From: Vallitaleaceae bacterium 9-2
GTDB lineage: Bacteria; Bacillota; Clostridia; Lachnospirales; Vallitaleaceae
Direction of reading: 5' to 3'
Length of the DNA stretch: 64,000 nucleotides
Assembly (NCBI GenBank): GCA_038396585.1
Contig: CP121691.1
Coordinates: 1,674,001 to 1,738,000, forward strand
Shown here: in pieces, positions 52,327 to 61,674 of the stretch
How the letters are laid out: every line of letters starts with the position of its first letter
Numbering within the stretch: the first letter of the stretch is position 1
Notes under the pieces: generated by a model
Databases searched by the model: none
Told to the model about the DNA's origin: nothing
What the model saw: only the letters and a program-made list of their open reading frames with translations
Program-made: the position numbers and the translations under genes

Positions 52327-54084
52327 TTGAAAAAGTCACTCAGTATTATGTTATCACTTATGATGTTATTTTCAGTTGTATTTTCAACAACCGTATTGGC
52401 TGAAACAACATATTCTGTGCAATCAGGTGATGTTCTTTGGAAAATCGCAGACGAATATGGGCTAGAATGGGAAGAGCTAGCAGAGTTTAATGCATTAGAA
52501 AATCCACATTTGATTTTCCCGGGACAATTAATACGAATTCCAAGTGAAGATACTGTGGAAGAGGTAACGCCGGAAACACCAGTAACACCAGAAACACCAG
52601 AAGAGGTTCCACAAGAGCCTGTAGTTGAAAGCACTAAACTTACTGTACTTCATACCAATGATATGCATGGATTTTTTGTTGAAGGTGCATATGATGGAAT
52701 GGGTGCTGCGAAGTTAGCAGCGTATTATAATAGTGTTAAGGCAGACAATCCTAATACTTTAATTTTAGATGCAGGTGATGCAACACAAGGACATAACCTT
52801 GTTACTTTGTCAAAAGGTGAAAAAGCAATGCCTATATTAAATGCTCTAGGATATGATGCAATGGTTACCGGAAACCATGAATTTGACTATGGTCAAGAAC
52901 AATTGCAAAAAAATGTTGCATTAGCAGATTTTCCAATTCTTGCGGCCAACATCGTGGATGAAGACGGAGAAGATTTCTTATCTCCATATATTATCAAAGA
53001 AATGAATGGCTTATCTATTGCAATCTTTGGATTGGCAACACCAGAGACAAAGTATAAGTCACATCCAGATAATACTGTTGGATTAACCTTTAATGATCCA
53101 ATTGAGACGGCAAAAATGTTGGTACCAACATTAAGAGAACAAGCGGATGTTGTTATTGGATTAGTGCATTTAGGTGATGAAGGAACAATGACATCAGGTG
53201 CGTTAGCAGAAGCGGTTGAAGGCATTGATCTAATTATTGATGGACATAGTCACTCAACATATGAAAAAGGCATGCTCGTTAATGATACACTTATTGTCAG
53301 TGCAGGAGAAAAAACGAAAAATGTTGGTCATGTTGATATAACATTAGTAGAAGATAAAGTAACCTCTGTACAGGCGACGTTATTTACAAAAGAACAATCA
53401 TTAGAACTTATAGATGATGTAGTAGTAGCTGATTTGGTGAAGGCAGTTCAAGAAGAAAATGCCGTCATTGAAAATGAAGTGGTAGCTACAGCACCTTATG
53501 AGTTGAATGGCGAACGAGAGTTCGTACGTACAGGAGAAACAAACCTTGGTAATATGATTACAGAAGCTTTGCTTGATATTAGTGGAGCAGATGTTGCGTT
53601 GACCAATGGTGGAGGAATTCGTGCATCGATTGAAGCAGGAGAAGTAACAAAAGGTGATGTACTCACTGTACTACCTTTTGGAAATACTGTACGTATTATT
53701 GATGTAACGGGTGCGGATATTATTGCGGCATTAGAAAATGGATTGTCAACATATCCTGAAGCTTTGGGTGCGTTCCCACATGTTGCAGGGATGATGGTTC
53801 AATTTGATTCGTCAAAAGAAGCGGGTAGCCGTGTGGTTTCTGTTATGATTGGCGATGAGATGCTTGATGAAGAAGCGGTTTATTCTTTAGCAACAAATGA
53901 TTTTATTGTTGCCGGAGGCGATGACTACACAATGTTTATCGGTGCCAACGTAACAGCAGAATTTGGTGCTATGGATGAAGTGTTAATTGACTTTATTGCT
54001 GAAAACGGATTTGATGCATCTGAAGTGACAGGACGTATTCAAGATGTTGCACAAGAAGATGTTGAAATGGATGACGCGGCATAA
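52327..54084 (+). CDS. Secreted 5'-nucleotidase/metallophosphatase with LysM domain
   Basis: Exported enzyme that probably releases phosphate from extracellular nucleotides. A Sec signal peptide of about 25 residues ends VLA-E. A LysM cell-wall-binding domain at 28-72 starts YSVQSGDVLWKIADEYG and ends PGQLIRIP. A Pro/Glu/Thr linker (73-103) follows. The calcineurin-like metallophosphatase domain shows LHTNDMHG (108-115), GNHEFDYG near 184-191 and DGHSHSTY near 309. The 5'-nucleotidase C-terminal domain has NGGGIRASIEAG near 436 and AGGDDYTMF near 530. The start is a TTG behind a strong AAAGGAGGAG, 7 bases away. A strong terminator follows. Confidence 0.92.
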   Translation: MKKSLSIMLSLMMLFSVVFSTTVLAETTYSVQSGDVLWKIADEYGLEWEELAEFNALENPHLIFPGQLIRIPSEDTVEEVTPETPVTPETPEEVPQEPVVESTKLTVLHTNDMHGFFVEGAYDGMGAAKLAAYYNSVKADNPNTLILDAGDATQGHNLVTLSKGEKAMPILNALGYDAMVTGNHEFDYGQEQLQKNVALADFPILAANIVDEDGEDFLSPYIIKEMNGLSIAIFGLATPETKYKSHPDNTVGLTFNDPIETAKMLVPTLREQADVVIGLVHLGDEGTMTSGALAEAVEGIDLIIDGHSHSTYEKGMLVNDTLIVSAGEKTKNVGHVDITLVEDKVTSVQATLFTKEQSLELIDDVVVADLVKAVQEENAVIENEVVATAPYELNGEREFVRTGETNLGNMITEALLDISGADVALTNGGGIRASIEAGEVTKGDVLTVLPFGNTVRIIDVTGADIIAALENGLSTYPEALGAFPHVAGMMVQFDSSKEAGSRVVSVMIGDEMLDEEAVYSLATNDFIVAGGDDYTMFIGANVTAEFGAMDEVLIDFIAENGFDASEVTGRIQDVAQEDVEMDDAA

Positions 54085-54118
54085 AAGTGCATAAAAAGTT
54101 ATCCTAAAAATATAACTT

Positions 54119-54155
54119 AAAGAGCGCAACGACATTTTTGTCGTTGCGCTCTTTT
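54119..54155. terminator. Bidirectional terminator between the nucleotidase gene and nrdJ
   Basis: Perfect 16-bp stem (54119-54134 with 54139-54154) around TTTT, with A/T ends that give T-runs on both strands. It serves the two convergent genes. Confidence 0.88.
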
Positions 54156-54207
54156 GAATTGAGCTTGTTGTTATGCTAAGTGACCATAAAATTTTATCGA
54201 TTTGGTG

Positions 54208-56562
54208 TTATCGTACTGGACACACACCAGATTCGCAACCATCATCACCAACATCCAGTTCTTGTTCGTTGGATTCGTATTTGGAAAGAAGTGCAGGAAC
54301 AAAGGGGCGCATTTGTTCGACGCGCGTATTGTATTCTGCTTCATCAATAGCTTCATAAGGTAGAAGCTGGTAAAAATTATCATCCAGTGATAGGAAGGAA
54401 ACTGCAACAATATCGTCCCATTTTTTGTAGACCCACTCTTCAACATCATCCCATTCGTGATCACGAACGTGAATGGTGATAGAGCAGTTATGGTCAACAT
54501 AGTTTTCCATAAAGAGTTTATAGTTTTCAAGTTGCTCAATTGCACTAACATCATATTTTGTAATGCCTTCTGGTGCTTTTACAGGGAACTCAATGACTTT
54601 TGTCGTACAATTTTCAAGTGTTTGTCCTACTTCAGGATATATAGGATAATTAAGCTCCTCGCATACTTTAACTAAAGGATCAGAAGAACTGATTCGAACT
54701 CGGCGAATGTAATAAGGAGAATGTGAATAATGTACACCAGAAGAAACCGTTGGAAGCTGACTAAGAGTACCTTCAGGTTTTACAGTGGTGACAAGTAGGG
54801 ATTCGTTTTCTCCGATTTCGCAAGAGTATTCTTTAACAGCTTCTTGAGCGGTACTACGAAGTTGACGAAGTACTTTGGCTTGATCATCTCGTGAGAGTGC
54901 AGCTTTATTGACCATATCTTGCCATCCGGTTAAAGAACAACCTGTAAGTTTGTCGCGTTGTTGTACGTTGTTCCATTCTGGAATTTCCAAATCAACACAA
55001 GTCATTCGATATCCAGCACGAGCAGACAGGCGCTGTGCTTCGAGTAGACCATCATAATCCAATGAACCGTCTTCATTTACAAAAGCATAAACATTAATGG
55101 TCGTTAAATTACAAAGACCTTGAGAGTCAAGAAGAATTTCTCCACAAGGATTTACGCCGTTCATATTGGGGCGACGTTTTGCACCGGCAACTTCATTTAC
55201 CCATCCAGGTTCTCCGGAATAACGCATTTGTTCAATTTGCCAATGTAGCATTTCGCGTTCGGGTTTACTTGTGTAATAGATGGAATTATTACTCATTTGA
55301 CGATGAATAATTTCTTGGTCGACAATCCATTGACCGTCGATTTGTTTATATAAATTATTTTTAGCTTCGATACACTCTTTGTCATCAGCGTCAACAAGAA
55401 CGATTTCAGCTGTTCGACGTACACCACCAACAACAACGTTTTCACCAATAATATTGGCGATATCCAAGCAATCAATCGGATGAAGTTTTACAAATTGGTG
55501 TTCATCATAGATGGCACGTTTTTTTATGACTTTGACAATTTTTATAAACATGTTTTTAATGGATTGATGTCCGCTGGCTGTTCCACCAAAAGACTTAAGT
55601 CTTTCGCCTTTTGGACGCACATGATTGTAATTAATAACAATTGTATTAACATTGCGATACTCAGAACTATGGACAATTTTTAAAAAGTAGTCCAGTGCTT
55701 GCGTCCATCCTTCTTTTGAATCTCCAATAATTATTTTACATACATTATTATGAGAAAATGCAAGGCTGGTAGAATCTTCGCGTTGATTCATGGGAGTAGG
55801 GGTATAGTCTTCATGAATGACTTCAAAATCAGCACGAACTTTGGGTAGTTTTTTGACATCGGACTTAAGAACACGAACTCCAACACCGGCACCAACCATA
55901 AGTAAATAAAAAAGATCTTTAAAGGCACTAAAGTTGTCGATGACTTGGAATGCGCAATTATAGTTACTCATCGGATAATTCTTGGACACGGTAGTGCCAC
56001 CAACCCAAAACGTTCGACCTGAAAGAAATTGGCGCAAGTGGAAGATGTTATCAAAGAGTTTTTCCGCTTCTTCACGTGTTGTAGGAACAAGGCTACAGTT
56101 GTATTCAACGGCACGTCGAACGGTTTCCCACCAATACTCTCGGCGATTTTCTTCTTGAAGCCATCGTGAATAGGTTCGATAGTAGACAAAACTTCCTAAT
56201 TGTTGCATTGGATTTGTCATATGTTTATATTTACTGATAAAATCATCGCTTAAAATACGATTTGAGGTACTTTTACTGCGTTTTTCTCTTGTTTTATCAC
56301 GTTCATAACGATACAAAATATATTTTTTTGCAACATCTTTACGGGTAGATTCCATAAGTTTTTCTTCAACAGTGTCTTGAATGATATTGACCGAAAAAGG
56401 AGAAGAGTAATTTTTTAAAGCCTCTTCAACACTTTCAGCAATGTCTGTAGCTAATGCTTCATCAATGCCGTCTTTGGTTTCAGACATGGCTAATATAATG
56501 GCATTTCTTATTTTATCATTGCTGTACTCAACGACTGAGCTATTACGTTTGATAACGTTCAT
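54208..56562 (-). CDS. nrdJ: Adenosylcobalamin-dependent ribonucleoside-triphosphate reductase (class II)
   Basis: Makes deoxynucleotides using coenzyme B12, with or without oxygen. The 784 residues begin with an ATP-cone allosteric domain (about 1-90). The reductase core has the redox Cys203 (SNYNCAF), the thiyl-radical Cys473 with Glu475 in NPCGEI, and Cys484 (GLCNLTT), with the same 11-residue spacing as 408/419 of the Lactobacillus enzyme. The C-terminal shuttle pair is Cys776/Cys781 (CESGVC). This resembles the monomeric triphosphate reductase type. I chose the ATG at 56562 because AGGAGAG lies before it; a TTG at 56580 precedes that site. Expression is probably controlled by NrdR through two boxes upstream. 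Confidence 0.92.
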   Translation of the reverse strand: MNVIKRNSSVVEYSNDKIRNAIILAMSETKDGIDEALATDIAESVEEALKNYSSPFSVNIIQDTVEEKLMESTRKDVAKKYILYRYERDKTREKRSKSTSNRILSDDFISKYKHMTNPMQQLGSFVYYRTYSRWLQEENRREYWWETVRRAVEYNCSLVPTTREEAEKLFDNIFHLRQFLSGRTFWVGGTTVSKNYPMSNYNCAFQVIDNFSAFKDLFYLLMVGAGVGVRVLKSDVKKLPKVRADFEVIHEDYTPTPMNQREDSTSLAFSHNNVCKIIIGDSKEGWTQALDYFLKIVHSSEYRNVNTIVINYNHVRPKGERLKSFGGTASGHQSIKNMFIKIVKVIKKRAIYDEHQFVKLHPIDCLDIANIIGENVVVGGVRRTAEIVLVDADDKECIEAKNNLYKQIDGQWIVDQEIIHRQMSNNSIYYTSKPEREMLHWQIEQMRYSGEPGWVNEVAGAKRRPNMNGVNPCGEILLDSQGLCNLTTINVYAFVNEDGSLDYDGLLEAQRLSARAGYRMTCVDLEIPEWNNVQQRDKLTGCSLTGWQDMVNKAALSRDDQAKVLRQLRSTAQEAVKEYSCEIGENESLLVTTVKPEGTLSQLPTVSSGVHYSHSPYYIRRVRISSSDPLVKVCEELNYPIYPEVGQTLENCTTKVIEFPVKAPEGITKYDVSAIEQLENYKLFMENYVDHNCSITIHVRDHEWDDVEEWVYKKWDDIVAVSFLSLDDNFYQLLPYEAIDEAEYNTRVEQMRPFVPALLSKYESNEQELDVGDDGCESGVCPVR

Positions 56563-56574
56563 ATAATCTCTCCT

Positions 56575-56590
56575 ATACAATATATTGTGC
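56575..56590. promoter_or_regulatory. NrdR box 1 (proximal)
   Basis: ATACAATATATTGTGC matches 14 of 16 positions of the NrdR consensus ACACWATATATWGTGT. It lies in the nrdJ leader, downstream of the predicted transcription start. Confidence 0.75.
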
Positions 56591-56607
56591 TTGTTAGCAT
56601 AATCAGC

Positions 56608-56623
56608 ACACTATATATTGTAT
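56608..56623. promoter_or_regulatory. NrdR box 2 (distal, overlaps the -10)
   Basis: ACACTATATATTGTAT matches 15 of 16 positions of the NrdR consensus. Its start is 33 bases from that of box 1, close to three helical turns, as in known NrdR-controlled promoters. It covers the nrdJ -10 element. Confidence 0.8.
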
Positions 56624-56644
56624 CACGATTCAATGAAATATCAA
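56617..56644 (-). promoter_or_regulatory. nrdJ promoter
   Basis: On the minus strand TTGATA, a 16-base spacer and TACAAT. The -10 element lies inside NrdR box 2, so bound repressor would block RNA polymerase. Confidence 0.7.
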
Positions 56645-56670
56645 TAGTAAGATGGAATTATATTCCTAAA

Positions 56671-56699
56671 TTGTTGCAAAACAATGACTGTGGTATAAT
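56671..56699 (+). promoter_or_regulatory. ppk2 promoter
   Basis: TTGTTG (56671-56676), a 17-base spacer and TATAAT (56694-56699) with the extended TGG before it. It lies 30 bases before the TTG start codon and is divergent from the nrdJ promoter. Confidence 0.75.
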
Positions 56700-56729
56700 G
56701 AGAATATATGAAAGGGAGGCGGTGTTTTT

Positions 56730-57542
56730 TTGAGTAAAGAAAGCAAAGGAATCAAGAAAAAAGTGTATGAAGAGCAATTGCATATGTTGCAAATTGAGTT
56801 GGTCAAGCTTCAAGAATGGGTTAAAAAAGAAGGACTAAAAGTCGTGGTTATTTTTGAAGGTCGAGATGCAGCCGGAAAAGGGGGCGTCATTAAACGAATA
56901 ACAGAAAAATTAAATCCTCGGGTTTGTCGCGTGGTTGCATTAGGTGTGCCAACGGAGCGAGAAAAAAGCCAATGGTATTTCCAACGTTATGTTCAACATC
57001 TACCGGCAGCAGGTGAGATTGTTCTTTTTGACCGCAGTTGGTATAATCGTGCGGGTGTAGAAAAGGTCATGGGATTTTGCACGCAACAAGAATATGATGA
57101 ATTTCTTCGTAGCTGTCCTGAATTTGAGAAAATGTTAGTTCGTGCAGGGATTATCTTGATAAAATACTGGTTTTCCGTAAGTGATGATGAACAGGAACGT
57201 CGTTTTCAAGCGCGCATCAATGACCCAACGAAACGATGGAAAATCAGTCCTATGGATTTAGAGTCAAGAAAATATTGGGTAGAATACTCCATAGCAAAAG
57301 ACATGATGATGGACTACACAGATATTAAGCAAGCGCCGTGGTTTGTTGTTCCATCGGATAATAAAAAACATGCGCGGTTAAATTGTATTCATCATTTACT
57401 TGAACAGATTCCCTATGAAGATATTCATAAGGAAAAACTTAAGCTTCCAACGCGCCAGGAAAATGACTTCTATAAGCGTCCGCCATTTGAAGAACAAACA
57501 TTCGTTCCGGATTATGCGTCCCAGTTTGTTACACAGACATAA
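56730..57542 (+). CDS. ppk2: Polyphosphate kinase 2
   Basis: PPK2-family kinase that uses polyphosphate to phosphorylate nucleotides, or the reverse. The 270 residues have the Walker A FEGRDAAGKGG at 42-52, Walker B LFDRSWYNR at 99-107 with Asp101, and the lid RFQARINDPTKRWK near 155-168. This is the single-domain type; whether it prefers NDP or NMP is not readable by eye. The start is a TTG after GGGAGGCGG. It has its own promoter and probably a terminator, so it is likely a single-gene unit. Confidence 0.93.
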   Translation: MSKESKGIKKKVYEEQLHMLQIELVKLQEWVKKEGLKVVVIFEGRDAAGKGGVIKRITEKLNPRVCRVVALGVPTEREKSQWYFQRYVQHLPAAGEIVLFDRSWYNRAGVEKVMGFCTQQEYDEFLRSCPEFEKMLVRAGIILIKYWFSVSDDEQERRFQARINDPTKRWKISPMDLESRKYWVEYSIAKDMMMDYTDIKQAPWFVVPSDNKKHARLNCIHHLLEQIPYEDIHKEKLKLPTRQENDFYKRPPFEEQTFVPDYASQFVTQT

Positions 57543-57551
57543 CCAAAAATA

Positions 57552-57580
57552 TTGAATTTTTATGTGAAGTCCGTTATAAT
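57552..57580 (+). promoter_or_regulatory. Possible miaB-mutS-mutL promoter
   Basis: TTGAAT (57552-57557), a 17-base spacer and perfect TATAAT (57575-57580). A good match, but its start point would fall inside the hairpin that follows. Confidence 0.6.
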
Positions 57581-57581
57581 G

Positions 57582-57612
57582 AAATAGCTGTCAAGGTTTT
57601 TGATAGCTATTT
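57582..57612 (+). terminator. Hairpin between ppk2 and miaB, probable ppk2 terminator
   Basis: 13-bp stem with one G-T pair (57582-57594 with 57600-57612), GGTTT loop and a short T-run (57610-57613). It lies 24 bases before the miaB start. Confidence 0.6.
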
Positions 57613-57636
57613 TGCTATGTCTATTAGGAGGACCAA

Positions 57637-59073
57637 ATGAAAAGAGAACCCATTATTTTAAACCATGATACGGACGAGGGACTCCGTCAAAAGAAAATTA
57701 TAGAGAGATTAAGAAAGAAAAATGATGCACATGAACAAGCGACAGGTAAGAAAAAGAAGATGCATATTGCAACCTTTGGATGCCAGATGAATTTTCATGA
57801 TTCTGAAAAGCTAAAAGGTGTATTGGAAGAAATTGGCTATGAAGAATGTGATACAGAAGCCGAAGCTGACTTTGTCGTCTACAATACATGTGCCGTACGA
57901 GAAAATGCAGAGACACGTGTATTTGGTCGTATCGGTCACCTTAAGTCATTAAAAGAGAAAAACCCGAATATGGTTATTGCTCTTTGTGGTTGTATGATGC
58001 AGCAAGACACGGTTATAGACAAATTAAAAAAATCCTATCCACATGTGAACATTGTTTTTGGAACACACAATATCTACAAACTTGCAGAACTTCTAGAAAC
58101 ATATCTTGAAACAAAAGAAGCGGTTTATGACATATGGGATTCGTATCAAGACATTGTAGAAGATTTACCGACCGTTAGAAAATACAAATACAAATCTAGT
58201 GTAAATATTATCTTTGGATGTAATAATTTCTGTAGTTATTGTATTGTGCCATATGTTCGCGGGCGAGAGCGCAGCCGTGAGCCAGAAGATATTATTCAAG
58301 AAGTAAAAGCACTTGTTGCAGATGGCGTTATAGAGATAACGTTCTTAGGTCAAAACGTTAACTCCTATGGGAAAAATTTAAAACACCCGATGAGTTTTGC
58401 TGGGTTATTAGAAGAAATTGAAAAAATTGATGGGTTAGAACGAATTCGTTTTATGACTTCACATCCAAAAGATTTATCCGATGAACTCATTGATGTGATG
58501 GCAAAATCAACGAAAATATGTAAGTCGTTGCACTTACCATTCCAATCAGGAAGCACAAAGCTTCTAAAAAAAATGAATCGAGGATATACAAAAGAAGGAT
58601 ATCTAAATCTGGTCAATAGAATAAAGACAGCAATACCTGATATTGCTATAACTACAGATATTATTGTAGGCTTTCCAGGAGAGACAGAAGATGACTTTTT
58701 AGATACAATGGATGTGGTCAAACAAGTCGAATATGATAGTGCCTTTACATTTATATATTCAAAACGTACGGGGACTCCTGCCGCAACTTATGAAGATCAA
58801 GTGGATGAGGCCATCGTAAAAGACCGATTTAATCGCTTGCTAGACGAAGTTAATCAGATTGCAAACAAAAAAAGTGTGGCGCATATTGGCAAGGAATATT
58901 TGGCGCTTTTTGAAGAAGAAAATACAAGTCGAAAAGGATATATGTCAGGTCGTTTAGATAATGGACATTTGGTCCATGTAAAAGGTGATTCGTCTTTGGT
59001 AGGGACAATTCGACGTGTAAAAATTACTGATGCAAAGACATTTTATTTAGTAGGAGAGATTATTAATGAGTAA
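57637..59073 (+). CDS. miaB: tRNA-2-methylthio-N6-dimethylallyladenosine synthase MiaB
   Basis: Radical SAM methylthiotransferase acting on i6A37 of tRNA, the product of MiaA encoded downstream. The 478 residues contain the N-terminal UPF0004 domain with three cluster Cys (FGCQMN, NTCAVRENA, CGCMMQQ). The radical SAM motif CNNFCSYC is near 195, followed by VPYVRGRERSR, and a C-terminal TRAM domain lies at about 410-478. AGGAGG precedes the ATG. It overlaps mutS by 8 bases. Confidence 0.97.
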   Translation: MKREPIILNHDTDEGLRQKKIIERLRKKNDAHEQATGKKKKMHIATFGCQMNFHDSEKLKGVLEEIGYEECDTEAEADFVVYNTCAVRENAETRVFGRIGHLKSLKEKNPNMVIALCGCMMQQDTVIDKLKKSYPHVNIVFGTHNIYKLAELLETYLETKEAVYDIWDSYQDIVEDLPTVRKYKYKSSVNIIFGCNNFCSYCIVPYVRGRERSREPEDIIQEVKALVADGVIEITFLGQNVNSYGKNLKHPMSFAGLLEEIEKIDGLERIRFMTSHPKDLSDELIDVMAKSTKICKSLHLPFQSGSTKLLKKMNRGYTKEGYLNLVNRIKTAIPDIAITTDIIVGFPGETEDDFLDTMDVVKQVEYDSAFTFIYSKRTGTPAATYEDQVDEAIVKDRFNRLLDEVNQIANKKSVAHIGKEYLALFEEENTSRKGYMSGRLDNGHLVHVKGDSSLVGTIRRVKITDAKTFYLVGEIINE

Positions 59074-61666
59074 CACGTTAACACCTATGATGCAACAATA
59101 TATGAACATAAAAGATAAATATAAAGACTGCATTCTCTTTTATCGTTTAGGTGATTTTTATGAGATGTTTTTTGATGATGCGATTGAAGCATCAAGGGAA
59201 TTAGAAATCACATTAACGGGAAAAAATTGCGGTTTGGAGGAACGTGCACCAATGTGTGGCGTTCCTTATCATTCTGCGGAAAATTATATCAATCGATTAA
59301 TTGAAAAAGGATATAAAGTAGCTATAGCAGAGCAAATTGAAGATCCGGCGATGGCCAAAGGCATTGTAGAACGTGATGTTATTCGTGTTGTTACGCCGGG
59401 GGCAAATCTTAATATGCAAGCCCTTGATGAAACAAAAAATAACTATCTGATGTGCCTATACTCGGACATATCAAGATATGGCGTGAGTTATATTGATGTC
59501 ACGACTGGAGAATTTCAGACAACGATTTTAACCAGTTATGCTGCAATGCTGGATGAGATTGCCAAAGTGCAGCCGGCAGAATGTATTATTAACGAAACGC
59601 TACAGGAAAATACTGAATTTATTGCTTGGATGGAGCAAAATGTCCATGCGTTTATTAATAATTATGAAGATTGGTTTTTTGATAGTAAACGAACAAAAGC
59701 AACATTGCTTAAACATTTTGAAGTGGCAAGTTTAGATGGACTAGGCATAGGTGAACATGATGAAAGTGTAATTGCATCTGGTGCGCTTTTGGACTATCTA
59801 TATGAAACACAAAAGTCAGGGTTATCTCATATTGATCACATTCGCTATTACGAAACAGGCAAGTATATGCTTCTGGATGTATCTACACGGCGTAATCTAG
59901 AGCTTTTGGAGACGATGCGTGAAAAAGAAAAAAAAGGATCCCTCCTTTGGGTCCTTGATCATACCAAAACAGCAATGGGAGCAAGAAAATTAAGACATTT
60001 TATTGAGCAGCCGTTAACATCAGTCAATAAAATCGAAGAACGTCTAGATAGTATTGAAGAATTGGTTGGAGACTTGATGGCTCGTGAAGAGATTCGAGAG
60101 TTATTAACGCCTGTATATGATATGGAACGCCTAATGACAAAGATGACTTTACAGACGGCTAATCCAAGAGACCTTCTTGCTTTTCGTCAATCGATTCATG
60201 TACTTCCGGACATAAAAATGCTGTTAAAAAATCTGAAGAGTCCATTGCTAAAGCGTATGGGGGATACTCTCGATATGCTCCTTGATTTAGATAAGCTTAT
60301 AGGTGATAGCATTATGGAGGAGCCGCCAATTGCCCTTAAAGAGGGAAGAATCATAAAAGATGGTTTTAGCGAAGAGGTGGATAAGCTTCGAAAAGCATCA
60401 ACGGATGGAAAATCCTGGCTAACGTCCCTAGAGGCAAAAGAACGGGAAGCAACAGGGATTAAAAATCTGAAAATCAAATATAATAAGGTGTTTGGCTATT
60501 ATCTTGAAGTGACAAAATCCAATCTTCATATGGTTCCACAGCGATATCAGCGCAAACAAACACTTGCAAATGCAGAACGATATATTACACCAGAGCTTAA
60601 AGAAATTGAAGATACTGTTTTAGGAGCTCAAGATAAGTTGATTGAACTTGAATACTCGTTATACGTTAAGATTCGTAATAAATTAGCTGAACATGTGTTA
60701 CGAATAAAAGAGACTGCTCGAAAAGTAGCGCAGTTAGATGCACTACAATCTTTAGCACATGTAGCAGTGACCAACCATTACGTACGACCGACCTTTAATG
60801 ATCGCGGAACGATTGAAATTGTGGAAGGGCGCCATCCGGTGATTGAAAAAATCATGGGACATGAGCAGTTTATAACTAATGATACACTTATGAATACCCA
60901 AGAACACCGCTTTTCTATTATAACAGGTCCTAATATGGCCGGAAAGTCAACGTATATGCGCCAAGTGGCTCTTATAACTTTGATGGCGCAGATAGGAACC
61001 TATGTACCAGCAACTTCAGCTAATATTTGTCCGGTAGACCGAATCTTTACACGTGTTGGAGCGTCAGATGATTTATCTTCAGGAAAAAGTACATTCATGG
61101 TTGAAATGAGTGAAGTGGCGAATATCTTACGTAATGCAACGGTCAATAGTTTGGTTATTCTTGATGAAATCGGTCGGGGGACATCGACCTTTGATGGTCT
61201 AAGTATAGCCTGGGCAGTTGTTGAATATCTCGTTCGGGAAAAAACAGTGGGAGCTAAAAGCTTGTTTGCGACCCATTATCATGAATTGACGGAATTAGAA
61301 GGCAAAATTGAAGGTGTCCAAAACTATTGCATCACAGTAAAAGAAAAAGGTGATGACATCATTTTTTTACGTAAAATTGCAAAAGGTGGAGCAGACAAAA
61401 GTTATGGGATACAAGTGGCTAAAATTGCAGGTGTTCCGCAACATGTTATTGAAAGGGCCAAAGAAATCTTAGATGATTTATCGGATGCAGACATTACCAA
61501 AAAAGCAAAAGACGTACAGATTCCAAAAGAACCATTGCAGCTTAATTTTTTTGAAGAGCCAAAAGATGAAATCAAAGAGCGAATAAAAAAAATTAATATA
61601 AACCAAGTAACGCCAATAGAAGCGTTAAATATTCTCAATGAATTAGTGACTTTAACGCAGAAATAG
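59066..61666 (+). CDS. mutS: DNA mismatch repair protein MutS
   Basis: Mismatch-recognition ATPase. The 866 residues begin with the mismatch-binding domain containing the FYE motif (Phe31 and Glu33 in GDFYEMFF). Connector, lever and clamp domains follow. The C-terminal ATPase has Walker A GPNMAGKSTYM near 621, SSGKSTFMVEMSEV and Walker B LDEIGRGTSTFDG near 695. It overlaps miaB and is followed by mutL, as in many Clostridia. Confidence 0.98.
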   Translation: MSNTLTPMMQQYMNIKDKYKDCILFYRLGDFYEMFFDDAIEASRELEITLTGKNCGLEERAPMCGVPYHSAENYINRLIEKGYKVAIAEQIEDPAMAKGIVERDVIRVVTPGANLNMQALDETKNNYLMCLYSDISRYGVSYIDVTTGEFQTTILTSYAAMLDEIAKVQPAECIINETLQENTEFIAWMEQNVHAFINNYEDWFFDSKRTKATLLKHFEVASLDGLGIGEHDESVIASGALLDYLYETQKSGLSHIDHIRYYETGKYMLLDVSTRRNLELLETMREKEKKGSLLWVLDHTKTAMGARKLRHFIEQPLTSVNKIEERLDSIEELVGDLMAREEIRELLTPVYDMERLMTKMTLQTANPRDLLAFRQSIHVLPDIKMLLKNLKSPLLKRMGDTLDMLLDLDKLIGDSIMEEPPIALKEGRIIKDGFSEEVDKLRKASTDGKSWLTSLEAKEREATGIKNLKIKYNKVFGYYLEVTKSNLHMVPQRYQRKQTLANAERYITPELKEIEDTVLGAQDKLIELEYSLYVKIRNKLAEHVLRIKETARKVAQLDALQSLAHVAVTNHYVRPTFNDRGTIEIVEGRHPVIEKIMGHEQFITNDTLMNTQEHRFSIITGPNMAGKSTYMRQVALITLMAQIGTYVPATSANICPVDRIFTRVGASDDLSSGKSTFMVEMSEVANILRNATVNSLVILDEIGRGTSTFDGLSIAWAVVEYLVREKTVGAKSLFATHYHELTELEGKIEGVQNYCITVKEKGDDIIFLRKIAKGGADKSYGIQVAKIAGVPQHVIERAKEILDDLSDADITKKAKDVQIPKEPLQLNFFEEPKDEIKERIKKININQVTPIEALNILNELVTLTQK

Positions 61667-61674
61667 AGGTGACT

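Noticed and set aside
53515-53528. CGAAC-N4-GTTCG, resembling a Firmicute LexA (SOS) box
   Set aside because: It lies deep inside the nucleotidase coding region, far from any promoter, and one flanking base departs from the consensus.
59937-59965. Short bulged hairpin within mutS (AAGGATCCC ... GGGTCCTT)
   Set aside because: About 8 bp with a bulge and no positional meaning; expected by chance in this much sequence.
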